18,622 nt of DNA, taken from an uncultured Vampirovibrio sp. (GTDB taxonomy: Bacteria > Cyanobacteriota > Vampirovibrionia > Gastranaerophilales > Gastranaerophilaceae). The position numbers and the translations under genes were made by a program. Within the stretch, counting starts at the first letter, position 1. Each line of letters begins with the position of its first letter. The stretch lies in assembly GCA_910577635.1 (NCBI GenBank), contig CAJTNR010000008.1:1-18622 (forward strand), in the 5' to 3' direction. Below the pieces are notes generated by a model that was given only the letters and a program-made list of their open reading frames with translations, searched no databases and was not told the DNA's origin. Below are positions 13,366 to 18,622 of the stretch, piece by piece.

Positions 13366-15423
13366 TTAGTCTATTTCGGCAATATTAACAGAACAAAAAT
13401 ATTTCCTGAATTCATCAAATGAAATTTCAACTTCACTCGCACTATTCCATGGGTTAACTATAAAAATTGTTTCTTTTTCTCTATCTATTCTATTGATACT
13501 ATATGCATGAGAGGGTGCAATGAGCTTATCAATATCAAGCCAGGTTTTATCTTCTTTTGTACCAATTGAAATAATATTCAGTGGATTTGATGATTTTTTT
13601 AGCAAAATATTAAGCAATTTATCTTGTGAATCTACGGATATAAAATTCTTGTTTAATTTTAAATATTCATAAGCTAATCTTTTTAAAGACTCTAAATCTT
13701 CTATTGTTTTTTTAGCTTTTTCAACAGCATTTTTTATTTTATCGCTGTATCTTGTAGAATGTTTGTATTTTTCTATAAATTTTTTCTCAGCTTCAATTTC
13801 TTTTTCTATAGATTCTATTGAATCTTTAATTTCATTGATAGTTATATCTTCTTTAGCACCAACTTCATATGATTTTGAATTTTTATTAGGATAAAAAGCA
13901 TTATATACAATCATCTGCTCGCCGCCACAAATAGCACCCAACTCATTTTTAGTTCCATACTTTAAAGCCCTTGTCTGACTATAAGCTTCTTCAAGCATTT
14001 GTATGCCAAGTGATGCATTGACGTTTCTTTTGCTTTTATCTATTGAGCAATTTGAAAATTTTATCGGAAATTCTTTTGCATCAGGAATTGTAACAATAAT
14101 ATCATTATCTTTTTTTTGAAACATTTGATAAATTTTTGCTCTTATAGAAGGGTTTTTCATAAAATCATAAATGGCGCTAATTAAGTAACAATCCCCGTTT
14201 TCTCCTTGAGATAATGCAATTGATTCAATCTCGGGGAATAATTTGTCAAATGTTTCATTATCTATATCTAGTTTTAACAGCCTATTTTGCGATTTACAAA
14301 ATAGCGTTTGTCCAATTTGCAAAATATCGCCTTCTTTGTGCTTTTTTAGCTTTGCTTCATCTAGGGTATTATATTTAGATATTATTGGTAAATTGTTTAT
14401 TCTTCTGTTGACTTTTTTTATAAAATCAGGGCTAAAACTTCCTTTTTTTGCAATATTTCCAAGAACGAAAGGAGGAATCTTTCCTTCTTTCGAAAGATTC
14501 AACAACTCCATTAATTTTTCAAATTCTTCTGTATTACCTTGCATCGCATCTAGTATTTTTTCCAAGCCGTTCAACATAATTTTAGAACCACTGTCGGATG
14601 CGCTGCTGTATCCGAATAGAAAGTTGCCCTCAGGGTTTTTTGCGCTTATAAGCTCATTTGCAACTTTGCAAAATTGGTTTAGATCTTTATCATTAATTTT
14701 GTCAATTCTTTTGTTTAGAATTTCAATTATTTGAAATATATCTTCAATGTTTCTTTTGGAAATTGAATCTTCAAATAATTTGGCATTTTCTTTTTTAGAA
14801 AACTCAATCACAGGAGTCATTGCCTTTTTGAAGCATTCAAGACTATCAGAAGATAACACATTTGTATAATTATTGCCTTTTGAATAGTATTGTATAAAAC
14901 AAGATTGAAAAATTTTACTATGAAGTTCTTTTTCTATAATATCAAGCTGTGAATTATTTATATTGCCTATATTCCCACAAAATATTTCTTTTATTGATGA
15001 ATGTATATTTAATAGAGAAAGTGTCTTAATATACTTTGAATTTAAAATTTCTTCAATTTCTTTTTCAGGTGTTTTCTTAAACCATTCAAACCAGCCCGTC
15101 ATAATTAAAGCAATATTAAAATCATTGCAATTATAATCTTTGCCTATGAAATTTTTTATTGAATTGTAAATATAAACTATTGTTTTATCGCTGGGAAGTT
15201 CGTTTAGTTCAATTCGTTCGCATTTGGGCAGCTGTTCATATATTTTTTTAATTTTTTCTGCCTCTTTTTTAATAAGCGTGTTTTTGTGAACAAGGTATTT
15301 ATTCTCATTAGCTTTTATTTGCAATCCGTTTTGCATACAACCGCAAAACAACGGACTTTTTTGAGCATTTATTGTTTTTTTTCTTAAACTTACTTCTGGA
15401 TACAATCTATTATTTATTTTCAT
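13366..15423 (-). CDS. calpain-family (C2) cysteine protease with large unknown N-terminal region
   Basis: 685 residues. The last 290 residues match the calpain papain-like core: SQGENGDCYLISAIYD (C412, compare QGxLGDCWFLAAL), LGIQMLEEAYSQ, PSHAYSINR (H639) and IVNPWNS (N657). All three catalytic residues are present. A helical insertion rich in Glu/Lys (about 524-580) splits the core between the Cys and His parts. Residues 1-395 show no domain I recognise; they are mainly helical and Lys-rich and have an odd N-terminal FCGC without a signal peptide. Animal calpains are Ca2+-regulated cytosolic proteases, while bacterial ones are sporadic and mostly uncharacterised. No acidic calcium-binding loops are obvious. 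No clear Shine-Dalgarno precedes the ATG. The gene is divergent from the restriction-modification gene. Confidence 0.82.
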   Translation of the reverse strand: MKINNRLYPEVSLRKKTINAQKSPLFCGCMQNGLQIKANENKYLVHKNTLIKKEAEKIKKIYEQLPKCERIELNELPSDKTIVYIYNSIKNFIGKDYNCNDFNIALIMTGWFEWFKKTPEKEIEEILNSKYIKTLSLLNIHSSIKEIFCGNIGNINNSQLDIIEKELHSKIFQSCFIQYYSKGNNYTNVLSSDSLECFKKAMTPVIEFSKKENAKLFEDSISKRNIEDIFQIIEILNKRIDKINDKDLNQFCKVANELISAKNPEGNFLFGYSSASDSGSKIMLNGLEKILDAMQGNTEEFEKLMELLNLSKEGKIPPFVLGNIAKKGSFSPDFIKKVNRRINNLPIISKYNTLDEAKLKKHKEGDILQIGQTLFCKSQNRLLKLDIDNETFDKLFPEIESIALSQGENGDCYLISAIYDFMKNPSIRAKIYQMFQKKDNDIIVTIPDAKEFPIKFSNCSIDKSKRNVNASLGIQMLEEAYSQTRALKYGTKNELGAICGGEQMIVYNAFYPNKNSKSYEVGAKEDITINEIKDSIESIEKEIEAEKKFIEKYKHSTRYSDKIKNAVEKAKKTIEDLESLKRLAYEYLKLNKNFISVDSQDKLLNILLKKSSNPLNIISIGTKEDKTWLDIDKLIAPSHAYSINRIDREKETIFIVNPWNSASEVEISFDEFRKYFCSVNIAEID

Positions 15424-15481
15424 ATATAAAATAAAACCAATTCTAATGTAGAATTGCTTTTATATAAAAATCCTTAAAAAT

Positions 15482-15510
15482 TTGTATACTTTCACTTATT
15501 TTCATATTAT
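15482..15510 (+). promoter_or_regulatory. promoter of the MmeI-like restriction-modification gene
   Basis: TTGTAT (15482-15487), exactly 17 bases, TATTAT (15505-15510). Predicted transcription begins near 15517, five bases before AGGAG (15522-15526). The short leader leaves room for only one start region, the ATA at 15532. The region also separates this gene from the divergent calpain gene starting at 15423. Confidence 0.5.
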
Positions 15511-15531
15511 ATTAAAGCAATAGGAGAATTA

Positions 15532-18324
15532 ATAGCACAGGTAAAACAGAGAATAGCAGCAAAAAAGTTTGTTAAAGATTGGATAGATAAGGGCTATGAA
15601 AAAGGAGAGAGTCAAAAGTTTTGGATTCAGCTTTTAAGAGAGGTTTTAGGTGTTGAAAATCCGGAGCAGTTTATTTCTTTTGAAGACCAGGTTCACTTAG
15701 ACCATACAAGTTTTATTGATGCTCGCATTCCTGCAACAAAAGTTTTAATTGAACAAAAAAGTTCAGATAAAGACTTGTATAAAGCAATTAAACAATCAGA
15801 CGGAAGTTTTCTTAACCCATTTCAACAAGCAAAAAGATATATTACAGAACTTCCCTTATCGCAACATCCCCGCTGGGTTGTCACTTGCAATTTTCAAAAA
15901 TTCTGTATTTATGATATGGAACGACCAAATGGCGAAGTGCAGGAAATCCTGCTTAAAGACTTAGAAAAAGAATATTACAGACTTTCGTTTTTAGTTGATA
16001 TTGGAAATGAACACTTAAGAAAAGAAATGGAAGTTTCAATAAAAGCAGGTGAAATTGTCGGACTTTTATATGATGCTTTATTGAAACAGTATAAAGACTG
16101 CAATAATGAAGAATCGCTAAAATCCTTGAATATTTTGTGTGTAAGATTGGTGTTTTGTTTGTACGCAGAAGACGCAGGAATCTTTGGCAGACACGATATG
16201 TTCCTTGATTATCTAAAACATTTTGAAACAGGAAGAATGCGAAAAGCGCTCATTGAGCTTTTTGAGGTTTTAAATACAAAATTTGAAGATAGAGACCCAT
16301 ATTTAGAGGATGATTTAAAAGCATTTCCTTATGTAAATGGCGGTCTTTTTGCGCAGGAGCATATTGAAATTCCGCAATTTAGCGATGAAATTCGAGATTT
16401 GCTTTTAGAAAAAGCAAGTGCAAATTTTGATTGGTCACAAATCAGCCCGACAATTTTTGGAGCCGTTTTTGAAAGCACATTGAACCCTATAACAAGACGA
16501 AAAGGCGGAATGCACTATACTTCAATTGAAAATATCCACAAAGTTATCGACCCTTTGTTTATGAATGAATTAATTGAAGAATTCGAAAAAATTAAGTTAG
16601 AGAAAAACCCAAGTTCTAAAACTAAAAAATTAAAATCTTTTCAATTAAAGTTATCAAACCTGACTTTTCTTGACCCGGCTTGCGGCAGCGGAAATTTTTT
16701 AACCGAAACTTATATTTCATTAAGAAAACTTGAAAATGAAGTTTTAAGTCTTTTATTTAAAGGACAGGGAAAACTGGGGTTTGAAGGTGAATTAAATCCA
16801 ATAAAAGTAACAATAAAACAGTTTTTTGGAATTGAAATTAATGATTTTGCCGTGACTGTAGCTAAAACCGCCCTTTGGATAGCAGAATCTCAAATGATGA
16901 AAAAAACAGAAGATATTGTTCATATGGATTTAGATTTTCTTCCCCTAAAAACTTATGCAAATATCATTGAAGCAAATGCCCTAAGGATTAACTGGGATGA
17001 AGTTATCCCTAAAGAAAAATTGAACTACATCATAGGCAACCCGCCATTCGTTGGGTCAAAATATGCAGATGAAAATCAAAAAAAAGACCTTGATTTTGTT
17101 TATCAAAGTAACAAAACTATAAAATATAGAACTTTAGATTATGTTTCCTGCTGGTATTATTTGGCAGCAAAATACATTGTTAATACAGACATAGTTTGTG
17201 CTTTTGTTTCTACGAATTCTATAACCCAAGGTGAACAAGCAGAAATCCTTTTTAAACCTCTTTTTGATTTAGGAATTAATATTATCTTTGCGCATAAAAC
17301 TTTTCTTTGGGATAGTGAAGCCAGCTTAAAAGCGCATGTGCATTGTGTAATTATTGGTTTTTGTGATAAAAAACTAAAAAAACAAAAGATTATTTATGAT
17401 AAAGAAACTAAATCGATTGTTGATAACATAAATGCATATTTAATTAATGCTCCTGATATTTTTATTTTAAGTTCAAATAAAAATATAGCTAACCAAAAGA
17501 AAATGATAGCACCGAATAAACCCTGCGATTATAACAATTTAAAAATTGAAGCAAATGAGTATGATAAATTTATAAATCAGTGTCCGCAATCAAAAAAATG
17601 GATAAAAAAAATGGTTGGAGCACAAGAGTTTATCAATAATAAAGAGCGCTATTGCTTATGGCTTGTCGGATGCTCACCAAATGAGCTAAAATCAATGCCC
17701 CTTGTATTAAAAAGAGTTGAGCAATGCAAAAATGATAGATTGAAAGCAAATACAAATGAATCTATAAAATTAGCAAATACTCCGGCTCTTTTTAGAGAAC
17801 AAATCAATCCTGAAAGATATTTATTGATTCCTTGTGTATCATCTGAAAAAAGAAAATATATTCCTATTGGTTTTTTGGATAAAGAAACAATTCCGGTTAT
17901 GGGGGTCTTGATTATCCCCAACGCCGATATTTACGATTTTGGCATTCTAACCTCTAATGTCCATATGGCTTGGATGAGAGCTGTTTGCGGAAGGCTAAAA
18001 TCTGATTATCGCTATTCAAAAGATATTGTCTATAATAACTTCCCCTGGTGCAATCCTAGTGAAAAACAAAAAGAAAAAATAGAAAAAACAGCACAAGTGA
18101 TTTTAGATGCCCGCGCGTTATACCCCGATTGTTCTTTAGCAGATTTATACGACGAGCTAACAATGCCCTCTGAGCTTCGAAAAGCCCACCAGGAAAACGA
18201 TAAAGCTGCAATGGAAGCTTATGGATTTAAAATTAAAGATGAACAAACGGGCAAAACCCGCTATCTAACTGAATCTGAAACAGCAGCTAAACTAATGGAA
18301 ATGTATCAGGAATTAATAAAATAA
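15532..18324 (+). CDS. MmeI-like (type IIL) restriction endonuclease-methyltransferase fusion, apparent ATA start
   Basis: 930 residues from the ATA at 15532, close to MmeI length. The N-terminal nuclease has FIDARIPATKVLIEQKS with D63, E74 and K76, the D-x(n)-ExK site. A helical connector follows. The gamma-type N6-adenine methyltransferase has motif I LDPACGSGNF (DPACG from 381) and catalytic NPPF (503-506). A target-recognition region and helical C-terminus complete the order known for MmeI. One polypeptide thus cuts DNA at a distance and methylates one strand of its site for protection; specificity cannot be read. No in-frame ATG, GTG or TTG precedes 15775. Family alignment by eye begins at about KKFVKDWIDKGYEKGESQ, requiring a start near 15532, where AGGAG is five bases upstream. 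The TTG at 15775 would delete the nuclease site. No separate restriction or specificity gene is beside it. Confidence 0.85.
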   Translation: MAQVKQRIAAKKFVKDWIDKGYEKGESQKFWIQLLREVLGVENPEQFISFEDQVHLDHTSFIDARIPATKVLIEQKSSDKDLYKAIKQSDGSFLNPFQQAKRYITELPLSQHPRWVVTCNFQKFCIYDMERPNGEVQEILLKDLEKEYYRLSFLVDIGNEHLRKEMEVSIKAGEIVGLLYDALLKQYKDCNNEESLKSLNILCVRLVFCLYAEDAGIFGRHDMFLDYLKHFETGRMRKALIELFEVLNTKFEDRDPYLEDDLKAFPYVNGGLFAQEHIEIPQFSDEIRDLLLEKASANFDWSQISPTIFGAVFESTLNPITRRKGGMHYTSIENIHKVIDPLFMNELIEEFEKIKLEKNPSSKTKKLKSFQLKLSNLTFLDPACGSGNFLTETYISLRKLENEVLSLLFKGQGKLGFEGELNPIKVTIKQFFGIEINDFAVTVAKTALWIAESQMMKKTEDIVHMDLDFLPLKTYANIIEANALRINWDEVIPKEKLNYIIGNPPFVGSKYADENQKKDLDFVYQSNKTIKYRTLDYVSCWYYLAAKYIVNTDIVCAFVSTNSITQGEQAEILFKPLFDLGINIIFAHKTFLWDSEASLKAHVHCVIIGFCDKKLKKQKIIYDKETKSIVDNINAYLINAPDIFILSSNKNIANQKKMIAPNKPCDYNNLKIEANEYDKFINQCPQSKKWIKKMVGAQEFINNKERYCLWLVGCSPNELKSMPLVLKRVEQCKNDRLKANTNESIKLANTPALFREQINPERYLLIPCVSSEKRKYIPIGFLDKETIPVMGVLIIPNADIYDFGILTSNVHMAWMRAVCGRLKSDYRYSKDIVYNNFPWCNPSEKQKEKIEKTAQVILDARALYPDCSLADLYDELTMPSELRKAHQENDKAAMEAYGFKIKDEQTGKTRYLTESETAAKLMEMYQELIK

Positions 18325-18327
18325 AAA

Positions 18328-18365
18328 TAACAGTATTTGTTTATTGCATTGGATATCTACTGTTA
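18328..18365 (+). terminator. possible hairpin after the restriction-modification gene
   Basis: TAACAGTA (18328-18335) and TACTGTTA (18358-18365) are perfect reverse complements around a 22-base loop, followed by AGTTC and five T. The large loop and delayed T run make it a weak terminator candidate. Confidence 0.3.
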
Positions 18366-18378
18366 AGTTCATTTTTAA

Positions 18379-18621
18379 TTAACCTAAGTTGAATAAAATT
18401 TTTTTATGATTCACTATAATTATTTCAAATAATTGATAATAAGCACTACAGAAGGCTTCAATTTCTATATTAGCTTCAAAACTATTTATATACTTTAATG
18501 ATAAAGGTTTCCATTTTTTATAAAGCAATAATTTTTCTTCTGGTATTGTCATATTAAATTCAAATGGTCTTAAGAATGCAAAAAAATTTGCCGATGGCCA
18601 CTCTGCCGAAGAAAAAGTGCG
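18379..18621 (-). CDS. C-terminal part of an unrecognised protein, cut by the window edge
   Basis: The minus-strand frame is open from the right edge to a TAA at 18379, giving 80 residues (ending NHKKILFNLG). The segment is rich in aromatic and hydrophobic residues (EWPSANFFAFLRPFEF, FCSAYYQLFEIII), with helices likely. An internal ATG at 18549 would give a 56-residue protein, but the open frame upstream reads as real protein, so a truncated longer gene is more likely. It is convergent with the restriction-modification gene. I do not recognise the family. Confidence 0.5.
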   Translation of the reverse strand, partial: RTFSSAEWPSANFFAFLRPFEFNMTIPEEKLLLYKKWKPLSLKYINSFEANIEIEAFCSAYYQLFEIIIVNHKKILFNLG

Positions 18622-18622
18622 T

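Noticed and set aside
14243..14734. Plus-strand 163-codon frame antisense to the calpain gene
   Set aside because: Its Ser/Phe/Leu-rich translation is that of a reversed AT-rich gene, and the minus strand has clear protease motifs.
1..18622. CRISPR array or insertion sequence
   Set aside because: No regularly spaced direct repeats, no transposase-like protein and no terminal inverted repeats with target duplications were seen.

Overview
The window is AT-rich (roughly two thirds A+T), densely coding, and reads like one chromosomal segment of a bacterium using the standard code. TAA and TAG both end clear genes, for example TAG ends the S1, heptose-kinase and calpain genes. Several features suggest a non-photosynthetic relative of Cyanobacteria (Melainabacteria/Vampirovibrionia, gut Gastranaerophilales type): an O-antigen ligase paralogue resembling cyanobacterial IctB, a DUF4330-like protein beside it, a four-domain S1 directly behind ispH, and a calpain-like protease. 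This placement is inference, not proof.

Layout. 1-324 is a non-coding control region with a good promoter and several palindromes, leading into an S24/LexA-like repressor (325-939, +). 936-3783 (-) is an envelope operon: heptose-7-phosphate kinase, DUF4330-like membrane-anchored protein, O-antigen ligase/IctB-like polytopic protein. 3784-4073 is non-coding with two hairpins. 4074-4418 (-) is a zinc-ribbon/TM2 protein. 4562-4634 (-) is tRNA-Gln(UUG) with its own promoter and terminator. 4677-6454 (-) holds a uridine-kinase-like enzyme, a small unknown protein and a class II aldolase. Divergently, 6587-8533 (+) is ispH followed immediately by ribosomal protein S1. 8621-9165 (-) is acpS plus a small unknown protein.

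9190-10694 (-) is the most unusual part: the avd and reverse-transcriptase genes of a diversity-generating retroelement (DGR). Both are interrupted, avd by an in-frame TAG followed by a sensible family-like tail, and the RT by a one-base shift at a run of nine A. No template or variable repeat is visible, so this looks like a decayed or orphan DGR, unless recoding or slippage rescues it.

10855-12981 (+) is a coiled-coil protein with a C-terminal CHAP hydrolase domain. It is followed by a convergent cupin gene (12986-13294, -) and a calpain-family cysteine protease (13366-15423, -). 15532-18324 (+) is a large MmeI-like single-chain restriction-modification protein, and 18379-18621 (-) is the end of an unrecognised gene.

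Two conserved genes, ispH and the MmeI-like gene, have no ATG, GTG or TTG at the place where homology demands the start. The best candidates are ATT and ATA. A routine gene caller would cut off their N-termini, which contain an Fe-S cysteine in ispH and the nuclease motif in the restriction protein.
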